A stretch of DNA of 13,681 nt from JAKQHY01 sp034429475 (GCA_034429475.1 DAOUGD010000258.1:1-13681), one strand, 5' to 3'; positions 5,613 through 13,054 are shown, counted from the stretch's first letter. The notes: generated by a model from the letters alone, not told the origin. Made by a program: numbers and translations.

Positions 5613-8099
5613 CTAGCTCAACATCACCTTCACCGCAACCTCTTTGACGCCCGCCGCCGGCTCCGGCACGACGTCGCCTTTCACCGGCTGCCCATCCACC
5701 ACCAGCGCGACGGCGTTGCCTTGCCCGGCGCGTTCCACCGTGATGCGGTACGTCACGCCCCGGAAGATGCGCGTGGCAGTGAAGCCGGGCCAACTCGCCG
5801 GGACGACCGGCGCGATTTGCAGACCGGCGTAGGTCGGGCGGATGCCCAAAATCCACTGCGTGATGGCGACGTAGTTCCACGCCGCCGTGCCGGTGAGCCA
5901 CGAGTTCTTCGCCTCACCGTGCCGGGGATTGTCGCGCCCCGCGATGGTCTGCGCATAGACGTAAGGTTCGCAGCGATGCAGGTCGCTGATGTCCTCGCGC
6001 GCCGCCGGGCAGATGCGCTGGTAGTAGTCAAAAGCCTGGTCGCCGCGCCCCACAATCGTCTCCGCGATCATAATCCACGGGTTGGTGTGACAGAACGTGC
6101 TGGCGTTCTCCTTGAAGCCGGGCGGATACGAGCTGATCTCGCCCAGGTTGAGGTAGTAGCGCGAGAACGCGGGTTGCTGCACCACAATCCCGTGGTCCGT
6201 CGCCAGCCGCTCCTTGACCGAAGCCAGCGTCAACTCCGCGCGCCCGTCCTCCAGGCCCAGGCCCGCCATCACCGCGATCCCCTGCGGCTCGATGAAAATC
6301 TTCCCTTCCTCACATGCCGCCGAGCCGACCGGCTTGCCAAACGCATCGTAGGCCCGCTTGAACCACGCCCCATCCCAGCCGTGCGCCCAGACGGTCTCTT
6401 CCATTTCGGCGGCCTTCTGCAAATACCAGGATGCAGGATGCAGGATGCAGGATGCAGAATTCTTGCTTCCTGCCTCTTGCCTCTTGCTTCCTGCCTCTTG
6501 CATCATTGCCATCTCTTTCGCCGCCAGCACGAACAACACGCCGATAAAGACCGATTCCGCCACCGTGCCATCCTTCTTCAGCGGCGCGACCTGGAAGGAT
6601 TCGCCCGGCTCATCGGAGAAGATGTTGAGGTTGAGACAATCGTTCCAGTCGGCGCGGCCGATGAGCGGCAGGCCGTGCGGGCCGAGCCGGTCGAGGATGT
6701 ACTGCATCGCGCGTTCCAGGTGCTCGGCGAGTGGCTGCTCGGTGCCGGGCTTGCTCTCGTAGGTCACGGGCGCGTCGAGGATGCTCCAATCGCCGGTTTC
6801 CTTGATGTACGCCGCGACCGCCAGCGGCAGCCAGAGCGGGTCGTCGTTGAAGCCGCCGCCGACCGCATCGTTGCCGCGCTTGGTGAGCGGCTGGTACTGG
6901 TGATACGCGCCGCCGTTTTCCAACTGCGTCGCCGCCAAATCCAGGATGCGCTCGCGGGCGCGCTCCGGCGCCTGATGCACAAAGCCGAGCAAGTCCTGGT
7001 TCGAGTCGCGGAAGCCCAACCCGCGCCCAATGCCCGATTCGTAGAACGAGGCCGAGCGCGACATGTTGAACGTCACCATGCATTGGTAGGCATTCCACAT
7101 ATTGACCATCCGATTCGTCGCGTCGTCGGGCGTCTCCACCTGGTAGATGTCGAGGATGCTGCCCCAGTAAGCGCGCAGTTCGGCAAACGCGGCGTCCACC
7201 GCTTCCGGCTTGAGATATTTGGCGATAATCGGCAGCGCGCCGCGCTTGTTGATGATCTGCGAATCCGGCGGATCAAATTTCTGGTCTCTGGGGTTCTCTT
7301 GATAGCCCAGCACAAAGATGATCTGGCGCGACTCGCCCGGCTGCAACGCCAACTTGACGTGGTGCGAGCCGATGGGTGACCAACTGCGCGCTTCCGAATT
7401 CGCCGAGACGCCGCGCTCCACCACGATGGGCGTCTCCCACCCGCGATACGGCCCCAGAAAGTCCTCGCGGTGCGTGTCGTAGCCCGCCAGCGGCTCGGAG
7501 CAGGCAAAGTAGGCGAAGTGGTCGCGCCGCTCGCGGTATTCGGTCTTGTGATAGATCACGCCGTCCACGATTTCCATCTGCGCGATGTTGTAGTTGCGCT
7601 GGAAATTGGTCTGGTCGTCCCAGCCATCCCACAGGCAGAACTCCACCAGCGAGAAGATGGAGAGATCGGCGGCGGTGTCGCGGTGATTGGTGACGGTCAA
7701 CTGCCAGATTTCCAAGTTTTCGCCCATCGGCACGAAGTAGCGCGTGGTCGCCTCGATGCCGTTCTTCGTCCCGCTGATAACCGAGTAGCCCGTTCCGTGG
7801 CGACAGGTGTACGCATCCAGCGCCGTCCGCGTCGGCTGCCACGAGGGCGACCAGTACGCGCCGTCGGCGTTGTCGCGCACGTAAATGTACCGCCCGCCGT
7901 AATCCGGCGGCACGTTGTTGTAGCGATAGCGCGTGATCCGCCGCAGCCGCGCGTCCCGGTAGAACGAATACCCGCCCGCCGTATTGGAAATCAGGCCGAA
8001 GTACGCCTCGCAGCCCAGGTAGTTAATCCAGGGCAGAGGGGTATCCGGTTGGGTGATGACATACTCTCGATTTTCATCATCAAAATAGCCGTAACGCAT
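5613..8099 (-). CDS. cbp: Cellobiose phosphorylase, GH94
   Basis: An 828-residue cytoplasmic enzyme of glycoside hydrolase family 94 (EC 2.4.1.20). It splits cellobiose with phosphate into glucose and alpha-glucose 1-phosphate. It follows the clostridial cellobiose phosphorylase from end to end: N-terminal YFDDENREYVIT, then LISNTAGGYSFYRDARLRR, then NMSRSASFYESGIGRG and FRDSNQDLLGFVHQ. The catalytic region is RADWNDCLNLN, with the Asp of WND at about residue 487 expected to be the general acid. The C-terminus has EPYVYAQ and GEAKNSWLTGTAAWN. The start at 8099 has AAGGAGG at 8105-8111. About residues 532-558 are an odd low-complexity insert (two QEAGSK repeats) encoded by a heptameric DNA array, replacing a helical stretch in relatives. 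The gene follows the 410-residue ATPase across a hairpin, and no clear promoter is visible between them. The insert is the only sign of abnormal structure. Confidence 0.96.
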   Translation of the reverse strand: MRYGYFDDENREYVITQPDTPLPWINYLGCEAYFGLISNTAGGYSFYRDARLRRITRYRYNNVPPDYGGRYIYVRDNADGAYWSPSWQPTRTALDAYTCRHGTGYSVISGTKNGIEATTRYFVPMGENLEIWQLTVTNHRDTAADLSIFSLVEFCLWDGWDDQTNFQRNYNIAQMEIVDGVIYHKTEYRERRDHFAYFACSEPLAGYDTHREDFLGPYRGWETPIVVERGVSANSEARSWSPIGSHHVKLALQPGESRQIIFVLGYQENPRDQKFDPPDSQIINKRGALPIIAKYLKPEAVDAAFAELRAYWGSILDIYQVETPDDATNRMVNMWNAYQCMVTFNMSRSASFYESGIGRGLGFRDSNQDLLGFVHQAPERARERILDLAATQLENGGAYHQYQPLTKRGNDAVGGGFNDDPLWLPLAVAAYIKETGDWSILDAPVTYESKPGTEQPLAEHLERAMQYILDRLGPHGLPLIGRADWNDCLNLNIFSDEPGESFQVAPLKKDGTVAESVFIGVLFVLAAKEMAMMQEAGSKRQEAGSKNSASCILHPASWYLQKAAEMEETVWAHGWDGAWFKRAYDAFGKPVGSAACEEGKIFIEPQGIAVMAGLGLEDGRAELTLASVKERLATDHGIVVQQPAFSRYYLNLGEISSYPPGFKENASTFCHTNPWIMIAETIVGRGDQAFDYYQRICPAAREDISDLHRCEPYVYAQTIAGRDNPRHGEAKNSWLTGTAAWNYVAITQWILGIRPTYAGLQIAPVVPASWPGFTATRIFRGVTYRITVERAGQGNAVALVVDGQPVKGDVVPEPAAGVKEVAVKVMLS
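6428..6503. repeat. Mirror-symmetric 7-base tandem array inside the GH94 gene
   Basis: On the plus strand four exact units of AGGATGC (6428-6455) are followed by AGAATT. Six units of consensus YYTGCYT come next (6462-6503: CTTGCTT, CCTGCCT, CTTGCCT, CTTGCTT, CCTGCCT, CTTGCAT). The two halves are largely reverse complements of each other, so the whole element can fold back. The reading frame of the phosphorylase stays open through it. Confidence 0.9.
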
Positions 8100-8111
8100 A
8101 AGATCCTCCTT

Positions 8112-8188
8112 GAAATGAGAAATGGGTAATGAGGGATTGGGGATTAGGGATTAGGTTGACCTAATCCCTAGTCCCCAATCCCTGATCC
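8112..8188. repeat. Intergenic 11-unit heptamer array forming a 25-bp hairpin
   Basis: Eleven consecutive 7-base units, all in phase, run from GAAATGA through GGGATTA to CTAATCC and CTGATCC. The middle folds: 8132-8156 pairs with 8159-8183 over 25 positions with a single T-G mismatch and a two-base centre. It lies between the ATPase gene and cellobiose phosphorylase and supplies the last codons and stop codon (8161-8163) of the ATPase. It resembles the heptanucleotide STRR repeats known from filamentous cyanobacteria. The hairpin has no U-tract typical of a terminator. Confidence 0.92.
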
Positions 8189-9393
8189 TCTGTCTTAAGA
8201 GCCGCCTCGACATGTTGCCAACACGCTGCGTCATCGTAGGCATCCCACAGCGCGGCAGCGGCGATTTGCAGCCGGTGCGGATGTCCGCCCGTCAACGCCA
8301 CGAGCCGGCGGCGATCCTCCGGCGTGAAGCGGTCGCAGCGGGACAGCAATGCATCGCTTTCCATCGCCTCAAACGCGCCCAGCTTGACTTCGGCAGTGAA
8401 GTTGAAGTACGGCGAGCCGGTGTTCATCGCCCGCGTCGCCGTGTGGAACTGCTCCAACGGCGTCCGCCCGGCGAGCAACAGGCACAGCGCGCCCCGGCTG
8501 AGCGTCGTCACCGAACGCAGCGCGCCGTAGAAATCGGGCGTGTTCAGGTGCGGCTTCTCTTGCAGGCAATCGTACTCGTCCAACAGCAGCACGAAGCGCC
8601 AACCCTCCGTTTTGAGCGCGGCGAAAAGGTCTTCCAACGCGAAGGGATCGAAGGCTTGCTGTGTGAGCGATTCCAGACAAGGTGCAATGGATGCGTGTAC
8701 GGCCGGCGGAATCGGCGCGACGGCAGCCCGCGTTTCAGCCTCTATTGCATCGGCGAGTACACAAAACTCGCTATGCGCCGCATCCTCCGGCGACGTGCGA
8801 TCTGCCAATACCCGCAAGAAAAGTACCAGAGCATTTTCGCCAGAAATGTTGATCTGAGGCAGTAAATAATCAATCACGGCAATGACGCGCCCGGCACAAT
8901 CCGCAGCGTCTGGCAATCCCCCACGCCACGGACTGATACGGCGATCTACAAACAGGGGGCGCAACGCAGCGTCGTCACGAAATGTCCGGCATTTTTCCAA
9001 TGCCGCACACAACCGAGACAGCAAGTGCGGCGACAAATCGGCGGCAGGTGCAGTGTGATTTGCCGTGGATTGCGCCACACCAAAGCGTACATACAACGGA
9101 CGCAACGCGCGCGCCCAGAACTGCGCCGGGCCGTAGGACGAGGGCAGCTTGTGTACATCCATCAGCGGCGAAAAAATCAGCCGTTCCGCCAAATCTTCGT
9201 AAAGCTGCACACGTTTCTCCGGCGCGGCAAGGTACAGCAGCAGCGACGTCTTTCCCGTGCGCGGCTCGCCGGTGATCGCGCTCGACTGCCCGTAGTTGAC
9301 GAGGCGCGAGACGACCGTCGCCTGCGCCGCGCGCCGCTGAATGTACCGCTCCGGCGGGACGGGGTTGCCGTGTTCAAAGGGGTTAAATGTCAT
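8161..9393 (-). CDS. P-loop ATPase (AAA/STAND-like), third gene of the MNT-HEPN series
   Basis: A 410-residue NTPase. Walker A is GEPRTGKTS (42-50). Walker B is FVLLLDEYD (Asp272-Glu273). A sensor-2-like LTGGHPHRLQ lies near the C-terminus. The N-terminus FNPFEHGNPVPPERYI matches the NPF/Y-GNPV signature that also opens the 765-residue ATPase at 10657-12954, so the two share ancestry. The ATG at 9393 is chosen because it begins this signature. ATG 9405 is a second choice, and the longer ORF start at 9516 lacks support. The start lies inside the HEPN gene (11-base overlap), implying translational coupling. The region between Walker A and B (about 60-260) is unusually long and I recognise no domain in it. 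The last residues (EDQGLGTRD) are encoded by the heptamer hairpin. Function unknown; a regulatory or defence role is inference. Confidence 0.85.
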   Translation of the reverse strand: MTFNPFEHGNPVPPERYIQRRAAQATVVSRLVNYGQSSAITGEPRTGKTSLLLYLAAPEKRVQLYEDLAERLIFSPLMDVHKLPSSYGPAQFWARALRPLYVRFGVAQSTANHTAPAADLSPHLLSRLCAALEKCRTFRDDAALRPLFVDRRISPWRGGLPDAADCAGRVIAVIDYLLPQINISGENALVLFLRVLADRTSPEDAAHSEFCVLADAIEAETRAAVAPIPPAVHASIAPCLESLTQQAFDPFALEDLFAALKTEGWRFVLLLDEYDCLQEKPHLNTPDFYGALRSVTTLSRGALCLLLAGRTPLEQFHTATRAMNTGSPYFNFTAEVKLGAFEAMESDALLSRCDRFTPEDRRRLVALTGGHPHRLQIAAAALWDAYDDAACWQHVEAALKTEDQGLGTRD

Positions 9394-9799
9394 AAGCGAA
9401 TCCATGACGCGCCAGATCAACGCGCACCGTCTCAAAAATGGCCCGCGCCTGAGCAATAGCCCCGCCTGCATCGGTAGCGACCGCTTCTGACCACCCGCCA
9501 GGGTAACGAGCCTCAACCGCCCATTCCGTCAAAACTGCCAGATCAGGATAAGCTGTTTTGACTTCCCAGCCATCAGAAATCAAGTTACGTAACACATCAA
9601 GGTCGTGACGATAGGGGAAATCTATCTGCAAGAAAACAAGAATAGCTTTGAGCGCCTTTTCTGCCGCTTGTTGCGCCAGCCAACAGGCGTGACGCGGGCG
9701 GACTCCCGGCACATTCAGCGTAGCTTCAGCCGCGCACAAGTCTTCATAGGCGTAGCGCAGCCAACGTCGCGTTTCGACCCAATATTCAGCTTCGTTCAT
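9383..9799 (-). CDS. HEPN-domain protein
   Basis: A 138-residue all-helical protein of the HEPN family (PF05168-like). The core motif is WLAQQAAEKALKAILVFL, followed by YRHDLDVL, a typical HEPN arrangement. The start at 9799 follows GGGAAGGTACTTT, a good ribosome-binding site, and overlaps the nucleotidyltransferase gene by 14 bases. Many HEPN toxins (HepT type) are RNases with an R-x4-6-H motif. I find no arginine and histidine so spaced; RPRH and YRHD are too close. It may therefore be a non-nuclease member, or the partner that the nucleotidyltransferase modifies. The downstream ATPase overlaps by 11 bases, so all three are probably made together. Confidence 0.88.
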   Translation of the reverse strand: MNEAEYWVETRRWLRYAYEDLCAAEATLNVPGVRPRHACWLAQQAAEKALKAILVFLQIDFPYRHDLDVLRNLISDGWEVKTAYPDLAVLTEWAVEARYPGGWSEAVATDAGGAIAQARAIFETVRVDLARHGFAYDI

Positions 9800-10115
9800 A
9801 AAGTACCTTCCCTTCCCGTAGCGCAGGTCGCCACAGCGTGCCCACGATATGTCCCCGGCGGGCCAGTTCTTCCGGCGTAGTAACCACAATGTCTTTGCTT
9901 AATGGCAAATCCACCAACACGCGCCGGATGGCGACCGCCGCGCCGCGCGCATCAGAAACTTCCCGTAAAACCACCAACAAATCCACATCACTATGAGGCC
10001 CGGCATCCCCACGAGCGTGCGAGCCGAACAAAATCACCCGTTCTGGCGCAAAGCCACGCACAATGCGCTCGGTGATGAGCTTTAGCAATTCAGGGGTTAA
10101 CAGAGATTCACTCAT
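9786..10115 (-). CDS. Minimal nucleotidyltransferase (MNT, MntA-like)
   Basis: A 109-residue pol-beta-type nucleotidyltransferase. ILFGSHARGDAGPHSDVDLLV gives the exact GSx10DxD active-site motif (about residues 31-46). A third acidic residue is likely the Asp of SKDIVV. In known MntA/HepT pairs this enzyme AMPylates the HEPN toxin and silences it. The HEPN gene follows directly with a 14-base overlap, which supports that pairing. The start at 10115 is preceded by AGAGGAGA. Two small hairpins lie in the leader between it and the DUF2283 gene. Confidence 0.92.
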   Translation of the reverse strand: MSESLLTPELLKLITERIVRGFAPERVILFGSHARGDAGPHSDVDLLVVLREVSDARGAAVAIRRVLVDLPLSKDIVVTTPEELARRGHIVGTLWRPALREGKVLYERS

Positions 10116-10137
10116 AGTTTTCTCCTCTTATGAAGCC

Positions 10138-10183
10138 CCTCAACAAGTTGAGGACTCTGGACTCCCGAACTTGTTCGGGTTTT
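10138..10183. repeat. Twin hairpins with mirrored cores ahead of the MNT gene
   Basis: Hairpin 1 is CCTCAAC (10138-10144) and GTTGAGG (10147-10153) around AA. Hairpin 2 is CCCGAAC (10164-10170) and GTTCGGG (10173-10179) around TT, followed by TTTT on the plus strand. The cores AACAAGTT and AACTTGTT are reverse complements, so the two can also pair with each other. Hairpin 2 looks like a plus-strand terminator, but no plus-strand gene precedes it. A repeat pair or an RNA switch ahead of the MNT gene are alternatives. Confidence 0.7.
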
Positions 10184-10207
10184 CACTTGTGCCGTGCGGC
10201 GCGCTTT

Positions 10208-10579
10208 TCATACAGCCGCCATCTGTAACGCAGCCGGCGCAAAAATCTCCCGCAGCCGCCCGGCCGGCGGCGTTGGCTCAGGCTGCTCGACCACCTGGAA
10301 AAACGTCGTCAACGGCGCGCGCCGCAGCAGAGCCAGCACCGTGGTCTGAACGTTTGCTGGCGCGCGCGTCAGGCGATTCAACGCCAGCGGCCTTTGCGCG
10401 CCCGCCCGTACCATTGCCTGATAACTGACCACAATCAACTTGAGCGGCTGCTGCGTTTCAGGGTTGTAGTACAGCACAATGTTGTCCACTAGTTCCACGC
10501 CGGTATGCGGTTGCTCTCCCGTCTCGGTAAATGTGACCGAGAGAATGTCGCCTTCTGTGTCATAATGAATTGCTTTCAT
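10208..10579 (-). CDS. DUF2283-type small protein
   Basis: A 123-residue protein. Its first 50 residues follow the DUF2283 pattern: MKAIHYDTEGDILSVTF, an acidic turn, DNIVLYYN, and LKLIVVSY. These small beta-rich proteins are often found near toxin-antitoxin genes and lack a firm function. The C-terminal 70 residues (Ala/Leu/Pro-rich) exceed the usual family length. The start at 10579 has a GGTGA ribosome-binding site. It lies 92 bases ahead of the MNT gene and 77 bases after the TPR ATPase, on the same strand. In the 77-base gap a weak TTGATA box is the only promoter-like signal. Confidence 0.7.
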   Translation of the reverse strand: MKAIHYDTEGDILSVTFTETGEQPHTGVELVDNIVLYYNPETQQPLKLIVVSYQAMVRAGAQRPLALNRLTRAPANVQTTVLALLRRAPLTTFFQVVEQPEPTPPAGRLREIFAPAALQMAAV

Positions 10580-10656
10580 GGTTCACCATCTTTCAATCAA
10601 GTAGGCCGTCAACACAAAGTTATTGGCTTTGGTCAGATTGCTTTATCAACTAAACT

Positions 10657-12954
10657 TTAATCAAAACCACCCTGTCTATATATCTTACTTAACTCTTCTC
10701 CATAACCGGTGACGTCTCTGCTATCTTCATCACACTCACTTCTTACATGGTTCTCTTCATGTGCCTCTTTTGTTTCTTTATATGAGTTGACTTTTGCTGG
10801 CGCAAGACCCAAAAATCGTCGTAACCAGGATAAAATTGATAAGGTTATTGAGCTTTGTTGTTGTGCGTATTGATTCTCTTGAAATTTCGTCTGCATCTGT
10901 TGTAATTCATCTTCGCGTTGTCGACGACGCGCAGATTCCGCCTCAACACGATTCTCAGCGGAATGCCGCGCCACCTGTTCGGCCGCCAAATGTTTCTGCA
11001 CCTCAACTACATCCACACCGGTCACAACCTGATGCAAATACCGCGTCGCCTCTTTATAGCCCGCATCCAGGGAAATCACCTGCACTAGCAGGCCCCGCGC
11101 CGTCTCCCGGTCCCCGGTTTCCAACGCCCCCAGCGCCCGTTGATACAGGTCTTTCAACTCCGCCCGCCGCCGCAGCCGTTCCCGCGTGGACTTCAATCCC
11201 TGCCCGTCCGGGTACTCCTGCTCCAACGCTGCCAGTATCGCGTCAGCTTCCTGATACTGCTCGGCGCGCTCCAACACCTCCAATTCCTTGACTTTCGCCG
11301 CCAACTCCCGACGACGCATCTCTGTATGGACCGCAGCCGCCTTATCGCCGTTGCCCGCGTTAGTGTACGCCTGCAACGCCGCTGCCAGGTCGTCAGCCTT
11401 CGCCGCCGCCTCGCCGCGCTGGGTCCAGATCCGCTTGACGCCAACCTCCGCTTCTGGTTGCCCTGGCTCTACCTCCAACACCTGTCCATACAAAGTCAGT
11501 GCGACCTCTTCATCCTGCGTCATACTGACCGCATCGCGCGCCAATGCCAACAACGCTTGCACCAGCCGCGCGCGCGCGGCCACGGGTTGGTATTCGTAAA
11601 GCCGCTCCAACAAGTGGCGGGCTTCGTCCGCTTGCCCTTGCGCCAGCAGAATGTCAGCCAATAACTGCGTCGCGCCAACGTGGTTGGGATTCAAGCCAAC
11701 CGCCTCACGCAGCCGCGCCGCTGCCGGAAGCAATTTACCGCCCCGGTAATAAGTCAACGCGGCTTGATACAGTCCATCCGCCGCCGGTTCCAGGCGATCC
11801 AGCTCTTTTTGCAGCGCGCGCAACGGCCAGCGCCCGGCGATCCACTGCCGCAACAACTCCACGCGGAAGCGGAAGCGGCCCAGCCCTTCCTCCGCCACGA
11901 TGTCCCACTTCTTCAGCAGCGTAGGCGCGTCCCGCAAGTCACGGATGTACGTCTGCAAGCCACCGTCGCGCAGCAACTTCCGCAGATCGTCTTCGGTGAT
12001 GACGCGCGGCCCGGCCTCCGCCAACGCGGACGCGACCACGCGCTCCGCCGGCCCCAGGCCGTCCCACAGCCACACCAGCGCGCTGTGCGCGGATTCCAGC
12101 GTCTTGGGGATGGCAGCCTCCACGTCCGGCGGCGTCACGGTCGGCGCGGCGTCCGACCCAGTCAGGCGCAGAAACACCTCGGAACATAAGGTTTGCGTCA
12201 GGAAGGGATGGCCGCCGGTCAGCGACCAGACCTGCGTCACGGCGTCGTCCGGCCAGTGAAGCGCGCCCGTCGCCTCGGAGAGCCGTGCCAGCTTCGCCGT
12301 CTCCTCGCAGTCGAACAGCGAGACGGTGCGGTGCTGGATGCCCTTGAAGACGGACATCGTCAGCGTGTCCAGGTCGTCAATGTTGCGCCCGATGACGAAG
12401 ACGAAGCGCAGCCGCTCCGGGTCCGCGCCGAGCAGGTCGCGCAGGTATTCAAAGAAAGGCGCCGTCGTTTCCTGCCGCTTCTGCGGGTCGGCCAGAGCGT
12501 CAAATTCGTCGAAGAGCAGGACGAGGGAAGAACTCCCCCACCTTTCATCCCCCTCACCGGGGGGGACAGAGGGGGGGAGTTGTTGCAACACATCCGGCAA
12601 CCACGTCTTGCGGAAAGCCGTTTCCGGGGCTTTCCCCAAATCTGGAACGAGCAGATTAAGGTTACGCGCAATCGTGCGGGCCAACGCTTGTAGCACCCGC
12701 GCCAGCGGCCACTGCGCTTTGTCCTGCAAATCGAAGTAGACGGGGAGATACGGCCCTAACTCCGGCAGCCGCGCCGCCAGATGCAGCAAAATCGAAGTCT
12801 TGCCGATGCGCCGCTGCCCGTAGAGCAACAGCGCGTTTCGGTGCGGGTCGTGCAGCATCTCCGTCACGGCGCGCAGCACGTCGTCCCGCCCCACAAAGGC
12901 GTGGCTGTCACCCACGGGATTACCGGCAATGTAGGGATTTGGAGAAACGGACAT
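10657..12954 (-). CDS. STAND-like P-loop ATPase with TPR repeats and coiled coil
   Basis: A 765-residue cytoplasmic protein. Domains in order: NPYIAGNPV signature and VGR (6-23); Walker A GQRRIGKTS (46-54); Walker B LVLLFDEFD (Asp149-Glu150); TGGHPFLTQ sensor-2-like segment; a winged-helix-like region (about 310-370); TPR-type helical repeats with LEPAADGLYQAALTYYRGG and LNPNHVGATQLLADILLAQG (about 385-630); a charged coiled coil (about 640-700); and a short SILSWLRRFLGLAP segment near the end. The architecture fits STAND signal-transduction NTPases, where the repeats sense and the ATPase switches. Residues 125-142 (LPPSVPPGEGDERWGSSS) are an extra loop encoded by a DNA palindrome between Walker A and B. 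The start at 12954 has AAGGA 6-7 bases upstream. It is divergent from the Pro-rich gene. What it senses is unknown. Confidence 0.88.
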   Translation of the reverse strand: MSVSPNPYIAGNPVGDSHAFVGRDDVLRAVTEMLHDPHRNALLLYGQRRIGKTSILLHLAARLPELGPYLPVYFDLQDKAQWPLARVLQALARTIARNLNLLVPDLGKAPETAFRKTWLPDVLQQLPPSVPPGEGDERWGSSSLVLLFDEFDALADPQKRQETTAPFFEYLRDLLGADPERLRFVFVIGRNIDDLDTLTMSVFKGIQHRTVSLFDCEETAKLARLSEATGALHWPDDAVTQVWSLTGGHPFLTQTLCSEVFLRLTGSDAAPTVTPPDVEAAIPKTLESAHSALVWLWDGLGPAERVVASALAEAGPRVITEDDLRKLLRDGGLQTYIRDLRDAPTLLKKWDIVAEEGLGRFRFRVELLRQWIAGRWPLRALQKELDRLEPAADGLYQAALTYYRGGKLLPAAARLREAVGLNPNHVGATQLLADILLAQGQADEARHLLERLYEYQPVAARARLVQALLALARDAVSMTQDEEVALTLYGQVLEVEPGQPEAEVGVKRIWTQRGEAAAKADDLAAALQAYTNAGNGDKAAAVHTEMRRRELAAKVKELEVLERAEQYQEADAILAALEQEYPDGQGLKSTRERLRRRAELKDLYQRALGALETGDRETARGLLVQVISLDAGYKEATRYLHQVVTGVDVVEVQKHLAAEQVARHSAENRVEAESARRRQREDELQQMQTKFQENQYAQQQSSITLSILSWLRRFLGLAPAKVNSYKETKEAHEENHVRSECDEDSRDVTGYGEELSKIYRQGGFD
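12531..12581. repeat. In-frame palindromic insert in the TPR ATPase gene
   Basis: AACTCCCCC (12531-12539) pairs exactly with GGGGGAGTT (12573-12581). Inside it, CCCCC (12549-12553) and GGGGG (12559-12563) form a second stem. The 51 bases equal 17 codons, so the frame is kept. The encoded Pro/Gly/Ser-rich loop sits just ahead of Walker B, where related ATPases have none that I recognise. Confidence 0.8.
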
Positions 12955-12970
12955 TCATCATCCTTCAATT

Positions 12971-13017
12971 TCACGCAAAGACGCAAAAGGATAAAAAAAC
13001 TTGGCGACTTGGCGTGA
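12971..13017. repeat. Imperfect inverted repeat with 8-base units in the 5' region of the TPR ATPase gene
   Basis: TCACGCAAAGACGCAAAAG (12971-12989) pairs imperfectly with CTTGGCGACTTGGCGTGA (13000-13017) across an A-rich loop. Each arm holds two related units (ACGCAAAG type). It lies 17 bases upstream of the start codon, so in the mRNA it would form a stem close to the ribosome-binding site. Confidence 0.7.
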
Positions 13018-13029
13018 GGTTTTTCTTTG

Positions 13030-13054
13030 ATACAATGGCACTCCCATTGCATCG
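13030..13054. promoter_or_regulatory. 25-bp imperfect palindrome in the divergent promoter region
   Basis: GATACAATGG and CCATTGCATC are reverse complements apart from one position, around the spacer CACTC. This size and spacing would suit a dimeric DNA-binding protein. It lies between the TPR ATPase (start 12954) and the Pro-rich protein (start 13217). The regulator is unknown. It may also be just another repeat. Confidence 0.4.

Noticed and set aside
6428..6503. CRISPR array
   Set aside because: Units are 7 bases with no spacers; it is a tandem repeat inside a gene. No CRISPR-like repeat-spacer pattern exists in the window.
5568..7379. 603-codon plus-strand frame opposite cellobiose phosphorylase
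   Set aside because: Shadow frame caused by codon bias; the minus-strand GH94 match is end to end.
5613..8099. Frameshifted or broken cellobiose phosphorylase because of the repeat insert
   Set aside because: Family motifs continue in the same frame on both sides of the insert and the length is near normal.
10164..10183. Terminator of a plus-strand transcript
   Set aside because: The hairpin plus TTTT fits the form, but no plus-strand gene lies upstream between 5451 and 10164.
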